From Verrucomicrobiales bacterium (GTDB lineage: Bacteria; Verrucomicrobiota; Verrucomicrobiia; Verrucomicrobiales; DEV007): 12,834 nucleotides of DNA. Numbering within the stretch: the first letter of the stretch is position 1; the number at the start of each line of letters is the position of its first letter. A program made the translations under genes and the position numbers. Below, piece after piece: positions 6,353 through 12,834 of the stretch. The notes beneath the pieces were generated by a model, which saw only the letters and a list, made by a program, of their open reading frames with translations, searched no databases and was not told the DNA's origin. The stretch is from assembly GCA_007123695.1 (NCBI GenBank), contig SLGN01000105.1, forward strand, positions 1-12,834, written 5' to 3'.

Positions 6353-7264
6353 GTGAAAAGGAAACCGCATTCCCTCGTTCATCCTTCGGGATGGAGCTGC
6401 GCCTTGGTGGCTGCCTTCGTGCTGCTGCCCGGTGCCTCCGTCGGCCTTCGTGCCGATGAAGTTCCCAAACCGAAACCGAAAGCTGCGGGCGAGCCCGACG
6501 GCGAGGCAGCTCCGCGGTCGAAGCGTCTCGAGCTGAGTTCCCGACAGATGCCGGGGCGATCGATCATGGTCCTTCGCAACGTCACCGGCCAGGAAATCGA
6601 GGCCAAGCTGCTTTCCGCCCATGGCGACCAAGTGAAGATCGAACGGGTCAACGACGGTCGCGTCTTCATCGTTCCCATCGACACCTTCGACGAATACAGC
6701 GGCGAGCGCATCCGCAGTTGGATCGACCGCGATCCCGACGCCGTAGATTATTCCCTCGCCATCAGCGCGACCAAGAATCTCGTCAACTCCTCGACCTTCC
6801 TGAGTTCGGGCCGGGACTTCAAGTTTTCGGAATGGTCCTACCATGTCACCGTGCGCAACCAGACGCGCAACACCCTCTCCGGCGCCCAGCTCGAGTTCCG
6901 GCTCGTCTTCGACGATTTCGTGGACATCGTCAAGACCGCGGTCGGCCCCGGGAAGGGACCGAACCAGCAGGAGGGCCAGCTCGTCGATCTGCCCGAGATG
7001 GTCTTCAACGACGAGATCGAATTCGACACGCCCAGTCTCGTCCTCCACACCTACGAATTCAATCCGCCGCGGGCCCCCCGCGAGTATGCCCGGGACACTC
7101 TCAAGGGGATTTGGATCCGCGTTCTCCGGAACGGGAAGATCATCGGGGAATACAAGAGCAACCCGTCCGCGATGGGCGGTCTCACGTGGGACAACGAAGG
7201 CAAGACCGAAATCCGCGTCACCAACCGCTTCCGCGACCAGTTGGGCACCAGTCCTAGAAAGTAG
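6353..7264 (+). CDS. Secreted protein with SHD1-like domain, hypothetical
   Basis: A 303-residue protein. A basic start (KRK), a hydrophobic segment (about 15-30) and ADE at 34-36 form a Sec-type signal peptide, followed by a Lys/Pro-rich linker (38-58). Residues about 71-124 (MVLRNVTGQEIEAKLLSAHG...VFIVPIDTFDEYSGERIRSWI) fit the small beta-rich SHD1 (SLA1 homology 1) pattern. That pattern is common in exported proteins of Planctomycetes and Verrucomicrobia: a G-x-x-x-x-A-x-L strand, a DGR-x-F-x-V-P strand, then a helix. The rest (130-290) is predicted beta-rich with no motif I recognise and resembles an adhesion- or binding-type domain (YHVTVRNQTRNTLSGAQLEF). The GTG at 6353 is chosen because it gives the signal peptide and no in-frame ATG precedes it. 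Its function is unknown; the SHD1 label is moderate inference. The stop at 7264 is followed by 151 bases before rsfS, so it may be transcribed separately. Confidence 0.85.
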   Translation: MKRKPHSLVHPSGWSCALVAAFVLLPGASVGLRADEVPKPKPKAAGEPDGEAAPRSKRLELSSRQMPGRSIMVLRNVTGQEIEAKLLSAHGDQVKIERVNDGRVFIVPIDTFDEYSGERIRSWIDRDPDAVDYSLAISATKNLVNSSTFLSSGRDFKFSEWSYHVTVRNQTRNTLSGAQLEFRLVFDDFVDIVKTAVGPGKGPNQQEGQLVDLPEMVFNDEIEFDTPSLVLHTYEFNPPRAPREYARDTLKGIWIRVLRNGKIIGEYKSNPSAMGGLTWDNEGKTEIRVTNRFRDQLGTSPRK

Positions 7265-7351
7265 GAGTGCTTGCGGGTTGCGACCCTCCGCGTCTGTCGG
7301 GGGAGTTGGGGCGTCCCTTTCTCCGCCTCGGGGTCGTCGGCACCTTGAAAC

Positions 7352-7383
7352 TTGGCGATTGCGAACTCGCGAAAGTCCGCCAA
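7352..7383 (+). other. Weak inverted repeat upstream of rsfS
   Basis: TTGGCG (7352-7357) is complementary to CGCCAA (7378-7383), with a short inner GCG/CGC pairing. It lies in the 151-base gap between the SHD1-like gene and rsfS. There is no T-run, so it is not a standard intrinsic terminator. Apart from this the gap holds nothing I can identify, including no clear -10/-35 pair. Confidence 0.2.
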
Positions 7384-7415
7384 CTTGACGGCCCGACTCC
7401 ACCGTAATTTCAACC

Positions 7416-7820
7416 GTGCCCGATTCCCTCACCATCGCCAAGACCTGCGCCATGTGCGCCGACGAAATCCAAGCCGAGGAGATCTTGGTCCTGGACCTGC
7501 GCGGACTCTCCGGCCTTGCCGACTATTTCGTACTCTGCACCGCGACCTCCGTGCCGCATTTGAAGGCAGTCGCCCGCGACATCCGCAAGAAGACCGCCGA
7601 GGCCATCGGCGAGACGCCTCGGTCCAGCGAAGGAGACGCTGCAAGCCTCTGGATCGTGATCGACTACGTAGACGTCGTCGTGCACATCTTCCACCACGAA
7701 CTGCGCCATCTCTACCGCCTCGAGGACCTCTGGTCCGACGCCGCCGAGGTGCCCCTCGATTTCCTCGCCTCCCCGGAGGCGGCAGCGGGTCCTGCGGCAG
7801 GGGAAGGGGAAAGGGGCTGA
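7416..7820 (+). CDS. rsfS: Ribosome silencing factor RsfS
   Basis: RsfS (RsfA/Iojap family) binds protein uL14 of the large ribosomal subunit and blocks 30S joining, shutting down translation when nutrients are poor. The 134 residues carry the family core: ILVLDLRGLSGLADYFVLCTA (23-43), with the diagnostic DYFV and C-T-A-T-S segment, then the LWIVIDYVDVVVHIF strand (78-92) and RHLYRLEDLWSDA (97-109). Residues 113-134 are an Ala/Gly/Pro-rich tail beyond the usual domain. The start is GTG at 7416, just before PDSLTIAKTCAMCADE, the usual first helix. No Shine-Dalgarno motif is present. The cinA start is 39 bases after the stop, consistent with an operon. Confidence 0.96.
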   Translation: MPDSLTIAKTCAMCADEIQAEEILVLDLRGLSGLADYFVLCTATSVPHLKAVARDIRKKTAEAIGETPRSSEGDAASLWIVIDYVDVVVHIFHHELRHLYRLEDLWSDAAEVPLDFLASPEAAAGPAAGEGERG

Positions 7821-7859
7821 CCGGTCCGGCGCTTTCTCCCCGAACCGCCTCTTGCGACC

Positions 7860-9134
7860 ATGCGCATCGAAGTCGTCAACACCGGCACCGAGCTGCTCCT
7901 CGGCAAGGTCGTGAACACCCACGCCGCCTACTTCGGCAACGAGCTTTTCAAGATCGGGCTGCGCGTCCAGCGCCAGACCACCATCCCCGACGGCGCCGAG
8001 ATCCGCACCGTCCTCGCCGAAGCCTTTCCCCGATGCGACGCCATGCTCGTGACCGGAGGTCTCGGACCCACCAGCGACGACATCACCCGCGAGGTCGTCG
8101 CCGAGATGCTCGGTCGCGAGCTGCGGCTTGACGAGGGGATCCTCGCCACCATCCGCGAGATGTTCCGTCTCCGGGGGCTCCGGCAGAATCCTTCGAACGA
8201 CCGCCAGGCCATGGTGCCCGAGGGCGCCGTCGTGCTCGACAATCCGCATGGCACCGCGCCCGGACTGCATCTCCCCGCCGACCCCGCCCTCGGCTCGCCG
8301 CACCTGTTTCTGCTGCCCGGCCCGCCGCGCGAGCTCAAGCCCATGTTCGCGGAACTCGTTCTTCCCGCCCTCGTGCAGCTGCTCGGCGAGGACGCCACCC
8401 CCCCCGCGTGGCGGAATTTCCGCATCTACGGGGTGGGCGAGTCCTCCCTCGCCTCCAGCCTCGAGCCTGTCCTCGGCGGCATCGAGGGGCTCGAACTCGG
8501 CTACTGCGCTCGGCTCGGGGAAGTCGATCTGCGGCTCATCGGCGAACCCGGACCCGTCGATGCCGCCGCCAAGATCGTGCGCCGCAAGTTTTCAGAGGAA
8601 ATTGTGGCGGAAAGCGAGGCCCCCATCGGGGAAGTCGTCGTCGGCCTGCTCGCCGCAGCGGGCGAGACCGTGGCCACCGCCGAGAGCTGCACCGGCGGGC
8701 TCGTTGCCAGCACTCTGACCGACGTGCCGGGATCGAGCGCCGTCTTTCCGCGCGGCTACGTCGTCTACTCCAACGGGGCCAAGAGCGAACTGCTCGGGGT
8801 GCCGCCCGACCTGTTCGAGGAATTCGGCGCCGTCAGCGAGCCGGTTGCCCGGGCCATGGCCATGGGCTGCCTCGCCCGCAGCGGAGCCGACCACGCCATC
8901 GCCGTGACGGGAATCGCCGGACCCGACGGAGGGACCGACGAAAAGCCCGTCGGCACCGTCTACGTGGCCCTCGCCTCGCGCCGAGAGGGGGTTCATTGCC
9001 GCCGCCATTTCTTCCCCTCCGACCGCCTTAGCTTCAAGCAGAGGGTCGTGCGCCTCGCCCTCGACCTGCTCCGTCGCCGGCTCCGCGGATTCCCGCTGCC
9101 GGAAAAAGAGCGCAAAATGCGCAAGCCGGTGTAG
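7860..9134 (+). CDS. cinA: CinA family protein: pyrophosphatase-like domain plus NMN amidohydrolase
   Basis: A 424-residue, two-domain protein of full CinA length. The N-terminal MoCF/COG1058 domain (about 1-170) shows VNTGTELLLGKVVNT (6-20), GGLGPTSDDITREVV (66-80) and LLPGPPRELKPMF (151-163). In characterised CinA proteins it hydrolyses ADP-ribose. The C-terminal CinA/PncC domain (about 255-408) shows TAESCTGGL (273-281), VTGIAGPDGGT (349-359) and KPVGTVYVA (362-370). That domain converts nicotinamide mononucleotide to nicotinate mononucleotide and ammonia, recycling NAD breakdown products. The old link to competence comes from its DNA-damage-inducible operon in Streptococcus and need not apply here. 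The ATG at 7860 is the natural family start (RIEVVNTGTELL). It follows rsfS by 39 bases without a Shine-Dalgarno motif. A basic tail (411-424) ends the protein. Confidence 0.96.
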   Translation: MRIEVVNTGTELLLGKVVNTHAAYFGNELFKIGLRVQRQTTIPDGAEIRTVLAEAFPRCDAMLVTGGLGPTSDDITREVVAEMLGRELRLDEGILATIREMFRLRGLRQNPSNDRQAMVPEGAVVLDNPHGTAPGLHLPADPALGSPHLFLLPGPPRELKPMFAELVLPALVQLLGEDATPPAWRNFRIYGVGESSLASSLEPVLGGIEGLELGYCARLGEVDLRLIGEPGPVDAAAKIVRRKFSEEIVAESEAPIGEVVVGLLAAAGETVATAESCTGGLVASTLTDVPGSSAVFPRGYVVYSNGAKSELLGVPPDLFEEFGAVSEPVARAMAMGCLARSGADHAIAVTGIAGPDGGTDEKPVGTVYVALASRREGVHCRRHFFPSDRLSFKQRVVRLALDLLRRRLRGFPLPEKERKMRKPV

Positions 9135-9161
9135 GTTTCCAAGATTCCCGCCGCAGCCACG

Positions 9162-9176
9162 ACCGTTCCGCACGGT
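9162..9176 (+). other. Small inverted repeat between cinA and the membrane protein gene
   Basis: ACCGT (9162-9166) pairs with ACGGT (9172-9176) around a five-base loop. A five-base stem without a T-run is weak and may be chance in GC-rich DNA. It is recorded because it is the only structure seen in the 75-base gap between the cinA stop and the next start. Confidence 0.15.
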
Positions 9177-9198
9177 GGATTGCATGCGGCACGATACC

Positions 9199-9203
9199 AA
9201 GGA
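9199..9203 (+). promoter_or_regulatory. Ribosome binding site deciding the start at 9210
   Basis: AAGGA lies six bases before the ATG at 9210. It is the only clear Shine-Dalgarno-like motif before any gene in this window. It favours ATG 9210 over the in-frame TTG at 9180, which would add ten residues ahead of the signal peptide. Confidence 0.55.
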
Positions 9204-9209
9204 CTTGAG

Positions 9210-11327
9210 ATGAAGCGGCTCCCACGGCAAGGCGGACAGACTCTCGGCGCCGCAGCGTTCGCGATCCTCGCCGCCCTCTCTCCGCCCGTCGAGGCCCAGC
9301 TCTTCAATCGGGGCGGGGTCGGTATCTTCAACCGCAAGACCGAAGCGCCCCGCGCCCTCAGCCAGGACGAGATCGGCGTGCCCACCCCGGTGAGCGGGCG
9401 CATCGAGGCGCTCAAGGGCCACGAAGTCACCTTCGAGATCCGGGCCGAGGCGAAGACTTCTGCCGCGACCGTCGAGTTCCTCGTGCGTGCCTTTCCCTCG
9501 GCGGGGAAAATCGTTTCCCTCAGGAGCAAGCCGGGGGACCGCACCCGGGCCATCGTCACCTACTGGGCCGATCCCGAGTCGGCCGCCACCAGCGACGTCT
9601 TCTCCTTCGCCGCGCGCTACCGAGGGGGCCGATATTCGGCCGAGACCCGCTTCGACATCGATCTCGTCGATCTCAAGACCGAGATCCAGGTTGTCTCCGA
9701 GGCCGATTTTGGCGAGGTTTCCGTCGGTTCGGAGGAAATCCGCGAGATCCCCGTGCGAAACCTCGGCGCCGCCGCCCTCGACCGGAAGATCTTCCTCGCC
9801 TCTCCCTGGCATCTCCTCGATCCGGCCGACGGGAAGCTCAGCATCGGCCCGCGAGGCGGCCGCGTTCTCAAGGTCGCCTTCCGCCCCGAGCTGCCCGGCG
9901 AGACCAGCTACTTCCTCAGCCTCAGCCGCAGCAAGGAGGGCACCACGAAGCTCTTCGGTACCGGGATCGAGGCCTTCCGCGTCGCCACCGACACCGTCGA
10001 ACTCGCCCTCGACGAAAACACCGGCGAACGCAGCGGCGAGATCCTGCTGGACAACCCCGGGAGCAAGCCCGTCCTGCTCGAGGCGCGGGCGAGCGAGCGT
10101 CTCCAGGCCTCGCTCCTCGACGGCTACATTCTTCCTCCCGGCGAGCGGACCGCCATCCCGGTGCGGCTCGGCGCCACCGACACCGCGCCCTTCGACGGCA
10201 ACGTCGAGTTTCTCATGCGCAGCGGCTACGCCAAGCCCGTGCGCGTCATCGCTCCCGTCGTGCCGGGGCGCCTCGTCGTGACCGTGCCGGACTCGCTCAC
10301 CTCCGAGCTGATCAATTTCGGAAAGGTCGAGGCGGGCCGTTCCCTCGAGCGCGGCATCGTCGTGACCAACCGTGGAGGCGTCGCCGTTCCGGTGGACTTC
10401 CACCTGCCGGCGCCCTTCCAACTGCTCACCAAGCCGTCGCCGCAACTGGCACCGCTCTCGGCCATGAACTTGACCCTCGGCATCTTTCCCGCCGCTTCGC
10501 AGCGGGGCCTCGTCGATGTCACGATGACGGTGAACGGCCCCGACCAGTCCGTGCCGCTGCGGCTTCTCGCCAACGTCGTCGCTCCGGTCGGCGGTTCCCC
10601 CGGGCGCAGCGGGGTCTCCGCGCCGAACCTGCCCGCCCAGGGCTTCCGCATCGGCGGCAGCTCCCGGCCCGCCGAGGAACCGGACCCTGCCGACGATCCC
10701 GAGGCGAACGCCGCATTCGCCGCCGGGGCACGCTTCGACCCGACCATCGGCCGCGACGCTCCCCGCAGGGTGGCGCGCCTGCCCGGGCGCGACGAGGAGT
10801 CGACCGAGGAAGACGATCCCGAACTCTCCGGGCTCGACCTGGAGCCCGTCGATCTCGTGTCGCGAAACCTCGATCTCAGTCTTCGCAAGCCCGAGGACCT
10901 CACCCTCCTCTCCAGTCGAAAGGACGCGCTCACCTTGGCATGGACCGCACCGCGCGGCGACGACCCCGTCGGCTACGAGCTTGAGGTGAAAGCCTTCCAC
11001 TTCGACGAGGAAGCCGGGACTGCCCGCACCGTCTGGATGCCCTACCCGGCGGTGCAGATCGAGCGCATCGACCGGCTCGTCAAGGCAACGGTGGCGAAGC
11101 TGAGTCCCGCCCAGAAGTATGAGTTCCGCGTCGTTCTCACGACCGAGGACGGACGCAGCTCGCCCCCCTCGGAATCGATCCAGGCGATCACGGCCCTGCC
11201 GATGGACTGGACCTACATCTACCTCTTCCTCGGTCTAGTCTTTTTCGGCGCCCTCGGCTACGGGGGGTGGCGCGTCTATCTGGCGCGGCGCCCCGAGGTC
11301 TACCAGTCGCAGTACGCGGATCTCTGA
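9210..11327 (+). CDS. Exported membrane-anchored protein with ASH/HYDIN-like repeats and an FN3 domain
   Basis: A 705-residue protein. A signal peptide (1-29; MKRLPRQ, hydrophobic 13-22, VEA-Q cleavage site) leads into a beta-rich ectodomain. Residues about 158-255 (EADFGEVSVGSEEIREIPVRN ... LFGTGIEAF) and about 362-460 (INFGKVEAGRSLERGIVVTN ... LRLLANVV) follow the pattern of ASH/HYDIN immunoglobulin-like domains. In these, a short 'F-G-x-V' strand opens a domain that binds or spaces partners. Residues 262-350 look like a degenerate copy. An acidic, disordered linker (485-555) precedes a fibronectin type III domain (about 560-663; LTLAWTAP, YEFRVVLTTEDGRSSPPSE). A single transmembrane helix (about 667-690) and a short cytoplasmic tail (RRPEVYQSQYADL) end it. 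The topology is therefore type I, with the repeats in the periplasm. ATG 9210 is chosen for its AAGGA site and signal peptide. Its role is unknown: envelope scaffold or adhesion is inference. Confidence 0.85.
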   Translation: MKRLPRQGGQTLGAAAFAILAALSPPVEAQLFNRGGVGIFNRKTEAPRALSQDEIGVPTPVSGRIEALKGHEVTFEIRAEAKTSAATVEFLVRAFPSAGKIVSLRSKPGDRTRAIVTYWADPESAATSDVFSFAARYRGGRYSAETRFDIDLVDLKTEIQVVSEADFGEVSVGSEEIREIPVRNLGAAALDRKIFLASPWHLLDPADGKLSIGPRGGRVLKVAFRPELPGETSYFLSLSRSKEGTTKLFGTGIEAFRVATDTVELALDENTGERSGEILLDNPGSKPVLLEARASERLQASLLDGYILPPGERTAIPVRLGATDTAPFDGNVEFLMRSGYAKPVRVIAPVVPGRLVVTVPDSLTSELINFGKVEAGRSLERGIVVTNRGGVAVPVDFHLPAPFQLLTKPSPQLAPLSAMNLTLGIFPAASQRGLVDVTMTVNGPDQSVPLRLLANVVAPVGGSPGRSGVSAPNLPAQGFRIGGSSRPAEEPDPADDPEANAAFAAGARFDPTIGRDAPRRVARLPGRDEESTEEDDPELSGLDLEPVDLVSRNLDLSLRKPEDLTLLSSRKDALTLAWTAPRGDDPVGYELEVKAFHFDEEAGTARTVWMPYPAVQIERIDRLVKATVAKLSPAQKYEFRVVLTTEDGRSSPPSESIQAITALPMDWTYIYLFLGLVFFGALGYGGWRVYLARRPEVYQSQYADL

Positions 11328-11339
11328 TGTTGGGGGGCG

Positions 11340-12830
11340 TCACTTCTCCCGCCCTTTCTGCGAACCCTGTGCCGGAGGGATCGAGGCGGGCAGTTGCCCG
11401 AGCAGTTCCGCGACGACATCCGGATGCGCTGCAGCGTGGTTCTCGGTCTCGAGCGGATCGTTCGCGTAGTCGAAGAGTTCGGCCCGCCCGTCTTCGCCAT
11501 CGACGATGAGCCGCCAGCGATCCGTGCGGATGCTGCGGTCGCCCCGGAAAAAGGCGAGGGCCGGCTTGGTGCCCGGCGCGGCGGGATCGTCGAGCTGCGG
11601 ACCGAGACTGCGGCCCGCATACCCTCGGGATCCGTCGTCGGCGGGCAGGGGCACTTCGCAGAGTTCGGCGAGGGTGGGGAGGAGGTCCACCGTCTCGACG
11701 ATGGCGTCGCTCGGTTCGCCGGGGCGCGGCAGGTCCGGCGTGCGGATCACGAGCGGCGCGCGCAGGCTTTCCTCGTAGAGACAATGCTTGCCCCAGATGC
11801 CGTGCTCGCCGAGCAGGAAGCCGTGGTCGCTCCAGAGCACCACGACCGTGCTTTCCCCGAGACCGAGTTCGTCGAGCGCCGCCACGACGCGTCCGATCTG
11901 GGCGTCGGCGTAGCTCGCGGCTGCGCAGTAGGCGCGCCGCACCGCCATGGCGTATTCCGCATCCTCTGCGGGATCGCGTCCGCCGTGGCCGTAGTTTCGC
12001 CGGAATTCTCCGCTCGCGTGCCAGCCCGACGGCCAGGCAGGCGGCGCCGCGAGCGCGGGGGGCAGCGACGGCAGCGGTGTCGCGGCGTGGAGATCGTGCC
12101 AGCGCTTCGGCGCGGCGAAAGGAAGGTGGGGCTTGAAAAAACCGACCGCGAAGAACCAGGGGTCCTCGCTCCCGGCAAGTTCCTCCAGCGTCGCGATGGC
12201 GTCGCGGGCGACGAGGGCGTCGGGATAGGACTCGTCGGGTCCGTCGTGGGCCTCGATCGCCGGAGATTCCCCTGGCACGCGGGCGGCGCCCTTGGCATAG
12301 GCGTGCATCATCGCCCGGGCGTGCTCCCACGGTCCCTCCGGGATCCAGCTCCGCTCCCAAACGCCCGGCAGCTCCTCGGGCGCAGCATTCCAGTCCTTCC
12401 CCCCGAGACCGCCGGGATGGTGCGTGATCTTCCCCAAGGCCAAGGTGCGGTAGCCTGCTGCGCGGAAGACTCCCGGCAGGCTTCGCCCGCTCCACGACGC
12501 GCCAGTGCGGAAGATCGCCTCGTTCGTGAGATGGTCGGCTTCACTGGGATAGGCGCCGCTGAGCAAGGCGGCCCGCGAGGCACCGCAGGTCGGCACCTGC
12601 ACGTAGTGGCGGGTGAAAAGGCGCCCTTGCGCAGCGAGCGCGTCGATCGCCGGAGTTTTCGCAAAAGGCGTGCCGAGAGCGCCGAGCTCGTTGCGGAGAT
12701 CGTCGATCGCGATGAAGAGGACGTTGCGGCGGGGCGTCTCCGCCTGCGACGGCGCCGATCCACCGATCCCGGCGGCGAGGACGAGGACCCAAGCGAGAAA
12801 ACGGGCTCGTCCGCAGGGAGGAAGATGCAC
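11340..12830 (-). CDS. Secreted sulfatase, iduronate-2-sulfatase-like
   Basis: A 496-residue arylsulfatase-superfamily enzyme that would hydrolyse sulfate esters, probably on sulfated polysaccharides. A signal peptide (1-30, ending SQA) precedes NVLFIAIDDLRNELG (36-50) with metal ligands D43 and D44. The formylglycine motif is CGASR (82-86), so C82 would need oxidation by a formylglycine-generating enzyme not encoded here. Other active-site parts are GKITHH (133-138), FFKPHLPF (231-238), which is characteristic of iduronate-2-sulfatase relatives, and LWSDHGFLLGEHGIWGKH (332-349) with D335, H336 and K348. The C-terminal RTDRWRLI and ELFDYANDPLETEN blocks are also typical. The start is GTG at 12830, four bases from the window edge; a start further upstream cannot be excluded, though the signal peptide fits. 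Substrate is not predictable. It converges on the FN3 protein gene with a 12-base gap. Confidence 0.94.
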   Translation of the reverse strand: MHLPPCGRARFLAWVLVLAAGIGGSAPSQAETPRRNVLFIAIDDLRNELGALGTPFAKTPAIDALAAQGRLFTRHYVQVPTCGASRAALLSGAYPSEADHLTNEAIFRTGASWSGRSLPGVFRAAGYRTLALGKITHHPGGLGGKDWNAAPEELPGVWERSWIPEGPWEHARAMMHAYAKGAARVPGESPAIEAHDGPDESYPDALVARDAIATLEELAGSEDPWFFAVGFFKPHLPFAAPKRWHDLHAATPLPSLPPALAAPPAWPSGWHASGEFRRNYGHGGRDPAEDAEYAMAVRRAYCAAASYADAQIGRVVAALDELGLGESTVVVLWSDHGFLLGEHGIWGKHCLYEESLRAPLVIRTPDLPRPGEPSDAIVETVDLLPTLAELCEVPLPADDGSRGYAGRSLGPQLDDPAAPGTKPALAFFRGDRSIRTDRWRLIVDGEDGRAELFDYANDPLETENHAAAHPDVVAELLGQLPASIPPAQGSQKGREK

Positions 12831-12834
12831 GGGA

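Noticed and set aside
7352..7383. Intrinsic terminator after the SHD1-like gene
   Set aside because: The stem is only six bases around a 20-base loop and no T-run follows.
6278..7453. 391-codon minus-strand frame opposite the SHD1-like gene
   Set aside because: The plus-strand product has a signal peptide and a domain-like core; the antisense product shows neither and crosses the intergenic regions on both sides.
7860..9134. Competence locus
   Set aside because: CinA is widespread as a nucleotide-repair enzyme, and no recA, com genes or transformation machinery is present in the window.
8592..11000. 802-codon minus-strand frame opposite cinA and the ASH/FN3 gene
   Set aside because: It lies antisense to two genes with clear motifs, is rich in Gly/Ala/Glu/Asp without any motif, and arises because stops are rare in this frame of GC-rich DNA.
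1..12834. Mobile element, CRISPR array, tRNA or rRNA
   Set aside because: No terminal inverted repeats with a transposase, no regularly spaced repeats, and no tRNA- or rRNA-like sequence were seen on reading both strands.

Overview
The window is a high-GC bacterial chromosome segment (about two thirds G+C by eye) packed with protein-coding genes. I see no rRNA, tRNA, CRISPR array, insertion sequence, integrase or phage gene. The mix of genes points to the Planctomycetes-Verrucomicrobia-Chlamydiae group, most likely Verrucomicrobia. It includes a secreted protein with an SHD1-like domain, an iduronate-2-sulfatase-like secreted sulfatase, a large exported repeat/FN3 protein, and starts that mostly lack a Shine-Dalgarno motif. 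That placement is inference from gene content, not a measured match.

Layout. (1) Positions 1-2191, minus strand: the first 730 residues of a very long, low-complexity Pro/Ala/Ser/Phe-Gly-rich protein with one CX2C-X16-CX2C zinc ribbon. It runs off the left edge and has no stop in the window. (2) An AT-rich island at about 2221-2317 separates it from a divergent lipoprotein gene (2318-3160) with a lysozyme-like GIGH motif. (3) ndk (3247-3672) follows on the plus strand and overlaps, tail to tail, an M90/MtfA-type zinc peptidase gene (3666-4517, minus). The peptidase gene is joined to the upstream prfC gene (release factor 3, 4514-6166, minus) by an ATGA stop/start overlap. (4) A divergent intergenic region (6167-6352) carries a plausible promoter and a GC-rich hairpin in front of the SHD1-like secreted protein (6353-7264, plus). 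(5) rsfS (7416-7820), cinA (7860-9134) and a 705-residue membrane-anchored exported protein with ASH/HYDIN-like and FN3 domains (9210-11327) run in series on the plus strand and could form one operon. (6) A secreted sulfatase (11340-12830, minus) converges on that unit and starts four bases from the right edge.

Functionally this is mostly housekeeping: translation termination (RF3), ribosome hibernation (RsfS), nucleotide balance (Ndk) and NMN/pyridine nucleotide repair (CinA). Between these sit four poorly described exported or disordered proteins typical of the lineage. I find no convincing defence, biosynthetic or mobile system. The items most worth a second look are the zinc-ribbon FG-rich protein, the GIGH lipoprotein, the ASH/FN3 membrane protein and the prfC-peptidase coupling.
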